Positions 38,069 through 46,192 of a stretch of DNA of 64,000 nt are shown here, piece by piece (position 1 is the first letter of the stretch; every line of letters starts with the position of its first letter). The stretch comes from Comamonadaceae bacterium OTU4NAUVB1 (GTDB taxonomy: Bacteria; Pseudomonadota; Gammaproteobacteria; Burkholderiales; Burkholderiaceae_C). A model generated the notes under the pieces. The model was not told the origin of the DNA, did no database searches, and saw only the letters and a list, made by a program, of their open reading frames with translations. A program made the position numbers and the translations under genes. The DNA lies in the NCBI GenBank assembly GCA_024372625.1, contig CP099605.1, positions 434,001 to 498,000 of the forward strand, written 5' to 3'.

Positions 38069-39769
38069 TCAGCCGCCCGCCACGGTCCGGTCCGCGTCGG
38101 CGAATCCGATGAGGAACGCGTTGCCCTCCGGACCGCCCAGGGCGAGGGCGCGCCGCTCGTAGCCGATGGTCGCGCCGTGGCGCGCGCACAGCTCGCGGCA
38201 CAGGAACAGTCCCAGTCCGCTGGAACGGCTCTCCGAGGAGAAGAAGGGCTCGAACAGGTGGCGCTGCACGGCCGGCTCCAGCGGCGCGCCATCGCTCCAG
38301 ACGTGCAGGCCGGGCGCGCCGCGCGGGCCCGCGCGGGTGGCGACCTCGATCGAGCCCTCGCGCTCGCTGGCATAGCGCGCGGCGTTGTCCAGCAGGTTCA
38401 CCAGGATGCGGCGCAGGTGCTCGGCGTCGAACGCGACGTGCCTTCCGCCGGCCGCGAGCGACAGCCGCACGCCGGCGCAGCCGGTCTGGCGCATCCATTC
38501 GCCGGCCAGTGCGTGCACCGTGGCGTCCAGCGGGATGCGTTCGCCGGGCAGCAGCACCCGCTGCTCGCGCACGCGGGCGACGTCGAGCACGTCGTCGACG
38601 ATGCGCGAGAGGCGCCGCGCGTTCTGCGCCACCAGCGCCAGCAGCCGGCGCTGCGCGGGATCGCTGAGGTCCTCCTCGAGCAGCGCGCTGGCCTGGGTGA
38701 TGGCCGCGAGCGGATTGCGGATCTCGTGCGCGACGGCGGCGGACATGCGTCCCATGGCGGCCAGCTTCTCGGTGCGGATGCGCGCTTCCAGTTCGCGCAG
38801 GTCCTGCAGGAACATCACGCACAGGATGCTGCCGGACGGGCCGCTGAGGGGCGTGAGCCGCGTGCGCACGCGCACCTCGCGCGCCGCGCCGCGCGGCTGC
38901 GCCACCGGGATCTCGTGCGCCTGCGGCGTCTGGCGGGCGAAGGCCTGCGCGGCGATCTCCGCCAGCGTGCCCCAGGCCGGATGGGCGCCGAGCGCGAACG
39001 GCACCGCGAGGCCGGCGAGGCCCTGTCCCAGGATGGCGTCGGCGGCCGGGTTGGCCGCGTGCACCCGGCCCTCGATGTCGATCACCAGCACGCCTTCGCT
39101 GAGCGTCTCGATCACGAGGTCGTTGACCCGTGCCTGCACCTGCGCCGTGCTGCGGCTGCGCTGCGCGCGGGCCTCCTCGCGCGCCAGGCGGCGCGAGAGT
39201 TCGTGCGCCAGCAGCACGACCAGGAACAGCCCGGTGCTGGTGAGCGCGGCCTGCAGGAAGCGCGTGGGCGAGTCCGAGGGCTGCGCCGCCAGCCAGCGCC
39301 AGCCGGCATCGGCCAGCAGCAGCAGGCTGACCGCCGCGGTCGTGCCCAGTCCCACCGACACCGTGCCCAGCACCGCGCCCATCAGCACGGGCATCGCGAA
39401 CAGCGGCGTGTAGTCGATGCTGCCGGCCTGCAGGACGTGCAGCGTCGCGAAGGTCGCCAGGTCGATGCCGATGGTGACCACCCATGCCGTGCCCAGCGCC
39501 TGCATGGGCAGCTGCACCGGCGCCCAGCGCAGGCCGACCAGCGCCGCGACGAGGTAGGTCGTGGCGATGGCGCTGGCGACCCATTGGGCCGGCTGGCCGA
39601 GCGCGAAGGTCGCCAGCTGCAGCAGCAGCACCACGACGGCCACGCAGCAGCGCGCGAGCAGGAACCCCCGGCGCAGGCGCAGCAGGGCGGAACTCTCGGC
39701 GCCCTGCGCGTCGAGCGCCGACCAGTCGGTGTGGGGGGACTCGCCCATCGACCAGCCGGCGGTGCTCAT
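38069..39769 (-). CDS. pilS: sensor histidine kinase PilS
   Basis: 566 residues: five or six membrane helices (about 35-200), a PAS domain (about 235-345; ETLSEGVLVIDIEGRVHAAN), the H-box MSAAVAHEIRNPLAAITQAS and an ATPase domain with ILVNLLDNAARYA and SSGLGLFLCREL. Membrane topology and pairing with pilR identify it as PilS, which senses pilin in the membrane in Pseudomonas. ATG 39769 chosen; 39748 is also possible. Confidence 0.92.
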   Translation of the reverse strand: MSTAGWSMGESPHTDWSALDAQGAESSALLRLRRGFLLARCCVAVVVLLLQLATFALGQPAQWVASAIATTYLVAALVGLRWAPVQLPMQALGTAWVVTIGIDLATFATLHVLQAGSIDYTPLFAMPVLMGAVLGTVSVGLGTTAAVSLLLLADAGWRWLAAQPSDSPTRFLQAALTSTGLFLVVLLAHELSRRLAREEARAQRSRSTAQVQARVNDLVIETLSEGVLVIDIEGRVHAANPAADAILGQGLAGLAVPFALGAHPAWGTLAEIAAQAFARQTPQAHEIPVAQPRGAAREVRVRTRLTPLSGPSGSILCVMFLQDLRELEARIRTEKLAAMGRMSAAVAHEIRNPLAAITQASALLEEDLSDPAQRRLLALVAQNARRLSRIVDDVLDVARVREQRVLLPGERIPLDATVHALAGEWMRQTGCAGVRLSLAAGGRHVAFDAEHLRRILVNLLDNAARYASEREGSIEVATRAGPRGAPGLHVWSDGAPLEPAVQRHLFEPFFSSESRSSGLGLFLCRELCARHGATIGYERRALALGGPEGNAFLIGFADADRTVAGG

Positions 39770-39782
39770 CGGGGCGCGGCCC

Positions 39783-40037
39783 TCAGCGTTCGACGACCTG
39801 GCGATGGGCGGCGCTGCAATAGGCCGTGCCGTCGCGGCCGGCGACGGCGTCGATCGCCGGGAGGTGCAGTCCGCAATGGGCGCAGCGCACCATCGCCTGC
39901 GGCGGCGCCACGGCGGGCGGGGGGGCCGGACGGGGCGGCATGGCGGCGGCCGCGCGTTCGCGCATCGCATCGCGCCGGCCCTGGCGCCAGAGCCAGATGC
40001 CGACCGTCACGACCACCAGGACGAGGAAATATTTCAA
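39783..40037 (-). CDS. small PP0621-type membrane zinc-ribbon protein
   Basis: 84 residues from a TTG at 40037 (frame LKYFLVLVVVTVGIWLWRQGR). One N-terminal membrane helix, a Pro-rich linker and a cysteine motif RCAHCGLHLPAIDA ... YCSAAHR that should bind zinc. Matches the PP0621 family of unknown function, which often precedes ccsA-like genes in this clade. No ATG or GTG fits, so TTG initiation is inferred; it lies 11 bases after the ccsA-like stop. Confidence 0.75.
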   Translation of the reverse strand: MKYFLVLVVVTVGIWLWRQGRRDAMRERAAAAMPPRPAPPPAVAPPQAMVRCAHCGLHLPAIDAVAGRDGTAYCSAAHRQVVER

Positions 40038-40048
40038 GGGCGGACCTC

Positions 40049-40864
40049 TCAGGGCAGGGGGCGCCGCAGCACCACCTCGAGCACGAAACGCGAGCCGACG
40101 TACGCCAGCAGCAGCAGCGCCGAGCCGGCGTAGAGCACCCGGCGCGCCTTGCGCCCGCGCCAGCCGAAGCGCATGCGGCCGGTCAGCAGGATCGCGAACG
40201 TGAGCCAGGCCAGCACCGAGAACAGCGTCTTGTGGTTCCACTTCGCGGCGCGGTCGGCGGCGCCGTAGAGCGTCTCGCTGAAGAACAGCCCCGCCAGCAG
40301 CGTGGCCGACAGCAGCACGAAACCGGCGGTGACGAAGCGGAAGGTCAGCTTCTCCAGCGTCAGCAGCGGCACGCCGCTGCCCTGCGACTCGGGCGCCGCC
40401 AGGCGGATGTGCTTCTCGGCCCGCGAGATCAGCCAGGCGTGCACCACCGCCGCGGCGAACAGGCCGTACGACGCGATCCCCAGCGCCAGGTGCAGCGGCA
40501 GCCAGGGCGAGGCCGAGACGTGCAGCGGCGAGCCGGGGAACAGGAGCGCCAGCAGCACCGCCAGGGCCCCCAGGGCCGCGAGCACGCGGCGCACCCGCAG
40601 CTGCGGGTAGAGGCGGCTCTCGACGGCGTAGACGGTGAGGACCAGCCAGGCCGTGATCGACAGCGCCGGCGCGAAGCCGAAGCGCGGCGCGTCGCCCGCC
40701 AGGCTCGAGCCGAGCGCCAGCGCGTGCAGCAGCCAGGCCAGGCCGAGCAGACCGCGCATGGCGGGACGTTCGAGCCGGGCGGAAAGCGCCGCGGTGGCGG
40801 CATAGGCGGCGGCGGCGGCGATGCCCAGCGCCACGCCGAGCGGGGAGGGGATCGCTAAAATCAT
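40049..40864 (-). CDS. CcsA/YpjD-like membrane protein (cytochrome c assembly family)
   Basis: 271 residues with about eight membrane helices. HVSASPWLPLHLALGIASYG and WNHKTLFSVLAWLTFAILL are typical. The family resembles CcsA/CcmC haem-handling proteins, but this branch (E. coli YpjD, next to ffh) lacks the tryptophan-rich haem motif, so a role in cytochrome c assembly is uncertain. Diverges from ffh across 130 bases with a TAAAAT (40856-40861) near its start. Confidence 0.85.
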   Translation of the reverse strand: MILAIPSPLGVALGIAAAAAYAATAALSARLERPAMRGLLGLAWLLHALALGSSLAGDAPRFGFAPALSITAWLVLTVYAVESRLYPQLRVRRVLAALGALAVLLALLFPGSPLHVSASPWLPLHLALGIASYGLFAAAVVHAWLISRAEKHIRLAAPESQGSGVPLLTLEKLTFRFVTAGFVLLSATLLAGLFFSETLYGAADRAAKWNHKTLFSVLAWLTFAILLTGRMRFGWRGRKARRVLYAGSALLLLAYVGSRFVLEVVLRRPLP

Positions 40865-40994
40865 CCTTTGAGTCTAATGGCTCGATCCCGGCCCCCGCTC
40901 CCGCCACGCCATCGGCGCCCGCGGTCCGCCGGCCGCCTTCCTCCTTCCCATCGCTCATCCGGCCCCTGCGGCGCCGGCAACCAGGCATTCCCCC

Positions 40995-42392
40995 ATGGCA
41001 ACCGCCCTTTCCGACAAGTTCTCCCGTCTCGTCAAGCAGGTGAGCGGGCAGGCCCGCATCACCGAGGCCAACGTGCAGGACATGCTGCGCGAGGTGCGCA
41101 TGGCGCTGCTGGAGGCCGACGTGGCGCTGCCGGTGGTGCGCGACTTCGTCGCCCGGGTCAAGGACAAGGCGCTGGGCCAGGAGGTGCTGAGTTCGCTCAA
41201 GCCCGGCCAGGCGCTGGTGGGCATCGTCAACCGCGAACTCGCCGCCACCATGGGCGAGGGCGTCTCCGACATCAACCTGGTGGCGCAGCCGCCGGCGATC
41301 ATCCTGATGGCCGGCCTGCAGGGCGCGGGCAAGACCACCACCGTCGCCAAGCTCGCCAAGCACCTCATCGACAAGCGCCGCAAGAAGGTGCTGACCGTCT
41401 CGGGCGACGTCTACCGGCCCGCCGCCATCGAGCAGCTCAAGACGGTGACGAAGCAGGCCGGCGCCGAGTGGTTCCCCAGCACGCCCGAGCAGAAGCCCCT
41501 GGACATCGCGCGCGCCGCGCTCGACCACGCCCGGCGCCACTTCTTCGACGTGCTGATCGTCGACACCGCCGGGCGCCTGGCCATCGACGAGGTGCTGATG
41601 ACCGAGATCAAGGAACTGCACGCGGCGCTGCGCCCCGTGGAGACCCTGTTCGTGGTCGACGCCATGCAGGGTCAGGACGCGGTCAACACCGCGCGCGCCT
41701 TCAGCGACGCGCTGCCGCTCACCGGCATCGTGCTGACCAAGACCGACGGCGACTCGCGCGGCGGCGCGGCGCTGTCGGTGCGCCACGTGACGGGCGTGCC
41801 GATCAAGTTCGCCGGCACCAGCGAGAAGATCGACGGCCTGGAGGTGTTCGACGCCGAGCGCCACGCCGGGCGCATCCTGGGCATGGGCGACATCGTGGCG
41901 CTGGTCGAGCAGGTCACCGCCGGCGTCGACGTCGCCGCGGCGCAGAAGCTCGCGGCCAAGGTCAAGAGCGGCGCGGGCTTCGACCTGAACGACTTCCTCG
42001 GCCAGCTCCAGCAGATGAAGCAGATGGGCGGGCTCTCCAGCCTGATGGACAAGCTGCCCGCGCAGATGGCCGCCAAGGCCACCGAGGCCGACATGACCCG
42101 CGCGGAGCGCGACATCCGCCGCAAGGAGGGGATCATCAACAGCATGACCCCGCTGGAGCGCCGCAAGCCCGACCTGCTCAAGGCCACCCGCAAGCGCCGC
42201 ATCGCCGCCGGCGCCGGCGTGCAGGTCCAGGAGGTCAACCGCCTGCTCAACGAGTTCGAGCAGATGCAGACCATGATGAAGAAGATGAAGGGCGGCGGCC
42301 TGATGAAGATGATGAAGAAGATGGGCGGGATGAAGGGCATGGGCGGCATGGGCGGGGGCATGGGCGGCGGCGGCGGGCTGCCGCGCTTCTGA
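40995..42392 (+). CDS. ffh: signal recognition particle protein Ffh
   Basis: GTPase that with 4.5S RNA targets nascent membrane proteins to FtsY. 465 residues. N domain, G domain with GLQGAGKTTTVAKLAKHL (P loop), TVSGDVYRPAAIEQL, DVLIVDTAGRLAIDE and TKTDGDSRGGAAL, then a Met-rich M domain with FEQMQTMMKKMKGGG and a Gly/Met-rich tail. Start MATALSDKFSRLVKQ. The 4.5S RNA gene is not in the window. Confidence 0.97.
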   Translation: MATALSDKFSRLVKQVSGQARITEANVQDMLREVRMALLEADVALPVVRDFVARVKDKALGQEVLSSLKPGQALVGIVNRELAATMGEGVSDINLVAQPPAIILMAGLQGAGKTTTVAKLAKHLIDKRRKKVLTVSGDVYRPAAIEQLKTVTKQAGAEWFPSTPEQKPLDIARAALDHARRHFFDVLIVDTAGRLAIDEVLMTEIKELHAALRPVETLFVVDAMQGQDAVNTARAFSDALPLTGIVLTKTDGDSRGGAALSVRHVTGVPIKFAGTSEKIDGLEVFDAERHAGRILGMGDIVALVEQVTAGVDVAAAQKLAAKVKSGAGFDLNDFLGQLQQMKQMGGLSSLMDKLPAQMAAKATEADMTRAERDIRRKEGIINSMTPLERRKPDLLKATRKRRIAAGAGVQVQEVNRLLNEFEQMQTMMKKMKGGGLMKMMKKMGGMKGMGGMGGGMGGGGGLPRF

Positions 42393-42417
42393 GCCCGCCG
42401 CCCCGCCGGCGGCCGGC

Positions 42418-43158
42418 TCAGCGCGCCCCGGCCGCCGCCAGCAGCGCGGCCATCGCCGCGTGGCCGTGCTCGCGCGCCAGCCGCAGCGGCGTGCGGCCCT
42501 CGCGGTCGGGCAGCGACAGGTCGGCGCCGGCGCCGATCAGCGCGGCCAGGGTGCGCTGGTGGCGCGGCCCGCCGTCGCCCAGCACGACGGCCTCGATCGT
42601 GGCGGTCCAGTGCAGGTTGTTCACCTGGTCCAGCGGCGCACCGGCGGCGATCAGCCGGCGCACGACCTCGTCGTGGCCCAGGTGCGCGGCGGCGATCAGC
42701 GCGGTGCCGTCCCAGCGGCTGGTGGTCTGGCCGGGCTTCGCGCCCAGCGACAGCAGCAATGCCAGCGTGGGCACGTCGTCGGCCACGGCGGCGATGGTGA
42801 CGGCGTCGTAGCGGTCGGCCTCCAGCGCGTCGAGCGAGGCCCCGGCGCGCGCCAGCACCCGGATCGCCTCGTGCCGGCGGGCGTGGGTGGCGACGTGCAG
42901 GGCGGTGCGCCCGTGCGCGTCGCGGGCGTCCAGGTCGGCGCCGGCCGCGATCAGCGCCCGCAGCCGTGGCACGTCGCCCGCCGCCGCGGCGCCGAACCAG
43001 CCGTCGTAGGCACGCAGTTCGGCGGCCGACGGCGCGACCTGGGCCGACGCCCCGGTCGCGGCGAATCCGCCCGCCATGGCCACCATCAGCATCGATGCCG
43101 CGAGGCACGACCGCGCGCATCGCGTCGCCACGGGGCGCGGGCGCGCCGCCATCGTCAT
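42418..43158 (-). CDS. secreted ankyrin-repeat protein
   Basis: 246 residues with a probable signal peptide (LAASMLMVAMAGGFAATGASA) and five or so ankyrin repeats (GRTALHVATHARRHEAIRVL, DGTALIAAAHLGHDEVVRRL, EGRTPLRLAREHGHAAMAAL). Probably periplasmic protein-protein interaction. Starts inside the stop of the GlcG/HbpS-type gene (ATGA), so the two are coupled. Confidence 0.85.
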   Translation of the reverse strand: MTMAARPRPVATRCARSCLAASMLMVAMAGGFAATGASAQVAPSAAELRAYDGWFGAAAAGDVPRLRALIAAGADLDARDAHGRTALHVATHARRHEAIRVLARAGASLDALEADRYDAVTIAAVADDVPTLALLLSLGAKPGQTTSRWDGTALIAAAHLGHDEVVRRLIAAGAPLDQVNNLHWTATIEAVVLGDGGPRHQRTLAALIGAGADLSLPDREGRTPLRLAREHGHAAMAALLAAAGAR

Positions 43159-43703
43159 CCCAGCAGCCCCTTGACCTTCTCCAGCGCCGCGTTCGCGCAC
43201 TGCTCGTCGAGGTGGCCGCCCGGCGCGCCGCCGACGCCGACGGCGCCGATGACCTCGCCGGCGGCGCGGATCGGCACGCCGCCGCCCAGCAGCAGGGCGC
43301 CGGGCAGGTACACCAGGTTGGCCGCGGCGGAGTTCTTCTGGGCGCCTTCCATCAGCGCCTGCGTCGGGCTCTTCCACGACGCGGCGGTCCAGGCCTTGCG
43401 CTCGCTGGAGGCGAGCGTGTGCGGGCCGGCGCCGTCGGCGCGCTGCACGGCGCGCACCGTGCCGGCGCGATCGACCACCGTGGCCGACACGCCGTAGCCG
43501 CTGGCCGCGCAGGCCGCGACGCTCTCGGCGGCGATCTGGCTGGCCAGGGCGAGCGAGAGGTTGCGCTCGACGCGCACCAGGGGCGCGGCGGCGGCGGTGC
43601 CGGCCGTGGGCGCGGCGGCGAGGGCCGTCTGGGCCTGGGCGAACGGGGCGGCGAGCAGGACGCCGACGAGGCCGGCGGCGGCGAGGCGATGGGTGCGGTG
43701 CAT
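43155..43703 (-). CDS. secreted GlcG/HbpS-family protein
   Basis: 182 residues: signal peptide (AAAGLVGVLLAAPFAQAQ) and a GlcG/HbpS domain with LALASQIAAESVAACAASGY, ATVVDRAGTVRAVQR and the glycine-rich PGALLLGGGVPIRAAGEVIG. Members bind haem in some species; here that is only a family inference. Upstream lies a perfect 16-bp dyad that probably binds the FixJ-type regulator encoded next door. Confidence 0.88.
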   Translation of the reverse strand: MHRTHRLAAAGLVGVLLAAPFAQAQTALAAAPTAGTAAAAPLVRVERNLSLALASQIAAESVAACAASGYGVSATVVDRAGTVRAVQRADGAGPHTLASSERKAWTAASWKSPTQALMEGAQKNSAAANLVYLPGALLLGGGVPIRAAGEVIGAVGVGGAPGGHLDEQCANAALEKVKGLLG

Positions 43704-43745
43704 GGCGGGAAATCTCCGGATGGGTCAGTGTTTCGGGACCCGTCC

Positions 43746-43751
43746 AATGTA
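43746..43751 (-). promoter_or_regulatory. -10 element of the GlcG/HbpS-ankyrin operon
   Basis: TACATT on the minus strand, 42 bases before the ATG. The dyad at 43797-43812 is centred about 65 bases upstream of the predicted start, a typical activator position. Confidence 0.4.
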
Positions 43752-43796
43752 GAAAAAGCAGGCGTTTGCCACCATTCGTACGCGCACGCCCCGGAC

Positions 43797-43812
43797 TCCG
43801 TAGAACTACGGA
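43797..43812. promoter_or_regulatory. probable FixJ-type regulator operator
   Basis: TCCGTAG-AA-CTACGGA is a perfect dyad (7+2+7). It sits between the response-regulator gene and the GlcG/HbpS promoter. Binding by that regulator is inferred from position and symmetry. Confidence 0.55.
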
Positions 43813-43861
43813 CGACCGGGGCGTCCGGGCACCGGTCGCGGCGCGCCGGCGCTTCGGTGCG

Positions 43862-44500
43862 TCAGCCGCCCGCGTCGTCCACCAGCACCGCGTAGCGCCG
43901 GATCAGCTGCGCGAGCGACTCGCATTCGAGCTTGGCGAACAGGTGCGCGCGGTGTGTCTCGACCGTGCGCGGCGACAGCGCGAGCGCGCGCGCGATCTCC
44001 TTGTTGGTCAGGCCCCGGACGATGAAGCCGAGCACCTCGCGCTCGCGCTCGGAGAGCTGGGCGAAGCGCTCGCGCGCCGACTGGTCGGCCTGCGCGCGCT
44101 CGCGCGAACGCACGTGCGCCCGCACCGCGTGCTGCAGCGTCTCCAGCAGCTGCTCGTCGTCGACCGGCTTTTCCAGGAACTCGGCCGCGCCGGCCTTGAA
44201 GGCGCGCCGGCACAGCTCGACGGTGCCGTGGCCGGTCAGCATCACCACCGGCTGGTCGACGCCCTGCGCCTTCAGGCGGTCGAGCACGGTCAGCCCGCCG
44301 ATCCCCGGCATGCGCACGTCCAGCACGATGGCGCCGATGCCGCCGCGTTCGAAGCCGTCCAGGAAGGCCTGCGGGTCGGCCCAGTCCTGCACCCGCAGCC
44401 CGACGGTCCCGATGAGCAGCGCCAGGCTTTCCCGCACCGCGAGGTCGTCGTCGATGAGGTGGATCAGCGGGGAGAGCGGCGGGGCGGAGGAGGGGGTCAT
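43862..44500 (-). CDS. FixJ-type response regulator
   Basis: 212 residues. Receiver: HLIDDDLAVRESLALLIG, IVLDVRMPGIGGLTVL (phosphorylated Asp) and FLEKPVDDEQLLE. LuxR-type HTH: LSEREREVLGFIVRGLTNKE and SPRTVETHRAHLFAKL. Overlaps the kinase stop by four bases (ATGA). The likely target is the divergently spaced, same-strand GlcG/HbpS-ankyrin operon downstream. Confidence 0.92.
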   Translation of the reverse strand: MTPSSAPPLSPLIHLIDDDLAVRESLALLIGTVGLRVQDWADPQAFLDGFERGGIGAIVLDVRMPGIGGLTVLDRLKAQGVDQPVVMLTGHGTVELCRRAFKAGAAEFLEKPVDDEQLLETLQHAVRAHVRSRERAQADQSARERFAQLSEREREVLGFIVRGLTNKEIARALALSPRTVETHRAHLFAKLECESLAQLIRRYAVLVDDAGG

Positions 44501-46083
44501 GAGGTGCGGGGGGCCGGGGCGCGCGAGGTCGCGGGGGCGGGGGCGCGCAGGGACGAGGAAGGGGCCGGGGTCGGCGCGGCGGGCGCCGCGACCTCGCCGC
44601 CGCCGGCCGTCGCCAGCGGCAGCAGCAGCGTGAAGCAGGCGCCGCGGGGCGCGAGGTTGGCCGCGCCCAGGCTGCCGCCCATGCCGGCGGCCAGGGTCTC
44701 GCTCAGGCTCAGGCCGAGCCCCAGGCCGCCCTCGCGGGTGCTGAAGAAGGGCTCGAACAAGCGCGGCAGCGCCTGCGGCGCGATGCCGGGGCCGTTGTCG
44801 CTCACGGCCAGCACGCCCTCGGTGCCGTCGCTGCCGACCGCGATGGCGAGCCGGCGGCCGTCTCGCGGCCCGCGCTCCAGGGCCTGCAGGGCGTTCAGGA
44901 TCAGGTTGTGGACGATCTGCTCGAGCGCCACCGGATCGGCGCGCACGCGCACCGGGGGCTGCGCCCGGGCGTCGAAGTGCAGGGCGACACCGCGCTGCGC
45001 GAACTCCGGCTCCAGGAGGTGGAGCGCCTGGGCGGCCACCTCCTGGAGCACGACCGGCCGCGCCGCGCCGTCGTCCTGGGCGTCGGGCCGCTGCTCGATC
45101 AGGCCGCGAAGTCTGCCCAGCACGTCGGCGGCGCGCCTCGCCTGCTCGGCGGCCCGGCCCATGGCGACGCGGGCGGTGTCGAGGTCGGGCGGCTCGTCGT
45201 CCAGCAGTCGCCGCGCCGCCTGGGTGTTGGCGAGCACGGCGGTCAGTGGCTGGTTGAGTTCGTGCGCGAGGCCGGCGGACAGCTCGCCCAGCGAATCGAG
45301 CCGCGCCACGCGGCCGACGCGCAGCAGGTCCTCGGCGCGCCGGCGGGCGACGCGCTGGCGCTGCAGCCCGCGCAGGACGGCCAGCACCACCGCCACCGCC
45401 ACCGCCCAGCCGGCCATGCGGCGCCACGGCAGCTCGGCGGGGCCGACGTCGCGCGTCGCCACGACGTCGAAGGCCTGACTGGCCGAGGCCAGGGCCTTGC
45501 GGAAGTCGAAGCGCCAGCCGCCGGCGACCGCGCGGCCGGGCTGCACGGTCCACGGCCGGCCGTCGTGCTCGATGACCACGCGCGTCGCGCTGGCCTGCGG
45601 GTCCATGGGCCAGTCGCGCCACGGCACGCTGCCGGCGAGGTCGATGTCGAGCGCGTAGCTGGTCGGGGTGGCGCCGATGACGAGCCGGTAGCGGCCCCGG
45701 TCGAGGTCGATCGCGGCGAGCACGGGACGCTGCAGTTCGCGCGACCGGGCCTCGGCCGCCGCCAGGGACGCCGCCGCCGGGCCGCCGGGCCAGGTGCCGT
45801 CGGGCTCGCGGCGCTGGACGTCGAGGATCGCGGCCTGCACCGTCGACAGGCCACGGCCCAGACGGGCCGCGTCGGCGCCGGATTCGAGCAGCGCCAGGGT
45901 CGAGAGGATGGCGTCGTACTGCACCACCTGCTGGCTCATCAGGCGGTGGGCGATGCGCGCGTCGGTCTCGAAGTCCTGCCGCAGCCGCTCGAGCTCGGCG
46001 TGCGCGAGCCACAGCGCCCCGCCGGCCGACAGCATCAGCCAGGCCAGGCACCACGCGCCGACGGACGACCACCATTTCCTCAT
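44497..46083 (-). CDS. membrane sensor histidine kinase (FixJ-type partner)
   Basis: 528 residues from ATG 46083 (MRKWWSSVGAWC); an upstream in-frame start adds 21 Arg-rich residues. Two membrane helices (about 8-28 and 225-245) enclose a periplasmic sensor of ~195 residues. The H-box is SAGLAHELNQPLTAVLANTQ, the ATP domain has IVHNLILNALQAL, VSDNGPGIAPQALPRLFEPF and GGLGLGLSLSETL. No PAS domain. Ends in a Pro/Ala-rich tail. The signal is unknown. Confidence 0.9.
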   Translation of the reverse strand: MRKWWSSVGAWCLAWLMLSAGGALWLAHAELERLRQDFETDARIAHRLMSQQVVQYDAILSTLALLESGADAARLGRGLSTVQAAILDVQRREPDGTWPGGPAAASLAAAEARSRELQRPVLAAIDLDRGRYRLVIGATPTSYALDIDLAGSVPWRDWPMDPQASATRVVIEHDGRPWTVQPGRAVAGGWRFDFRKALASASQAFDVVATRDVGPAELPWRRMAGWAVAVAVVLAVLRGLQRQRVARRRAEDLLRVGRVARLDSLGELSAGLAHELNQPLTAVLANTQAARRLLDDEPPDLDTARVAMGRAAEQARRAADVLGRLRGLIEQRPDAQDDGAARPVVLQEVAAQALHLLEPEFAQRGVALHFDARAQPPVRVRADPVALEQIVHNLILNALQALERGPRDGRRLAIAVGSDGTEGVLAVSDNGPGIAPQALPRLFEPFFSTREGGLGLGLSLSETLAAGMGGSLGAANLAPRGACFTLLLPLATAGGGEVAAPAAPTPAPSSSLRAPAPATSRAPAPRTS

Positions 46084-46122
46084 CGGCCGGATTCTGCCCC
46101 GGCACGTGCGCGCGGCGCCATG

Positions 46123-46158
46123 AAAAACGGCGGCCCCGGTTCGCACCGGGGCCGCCGT
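46123..46158 (-). terminator. Rho-independent terminator of opgH
   Basis: Minus strand: ACGGCGGCCCCGGT pairs fully with ACCGGGGCCGCCGT around a four-base loop, followed by five T. It lies 35 bases after the opgH stop and before the kinase gene. Confidence 0.9.
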
Positions 46159-46192
46159 CCGCAGCCCGCGAGGGCCCGGTGACGCGGTCGGA

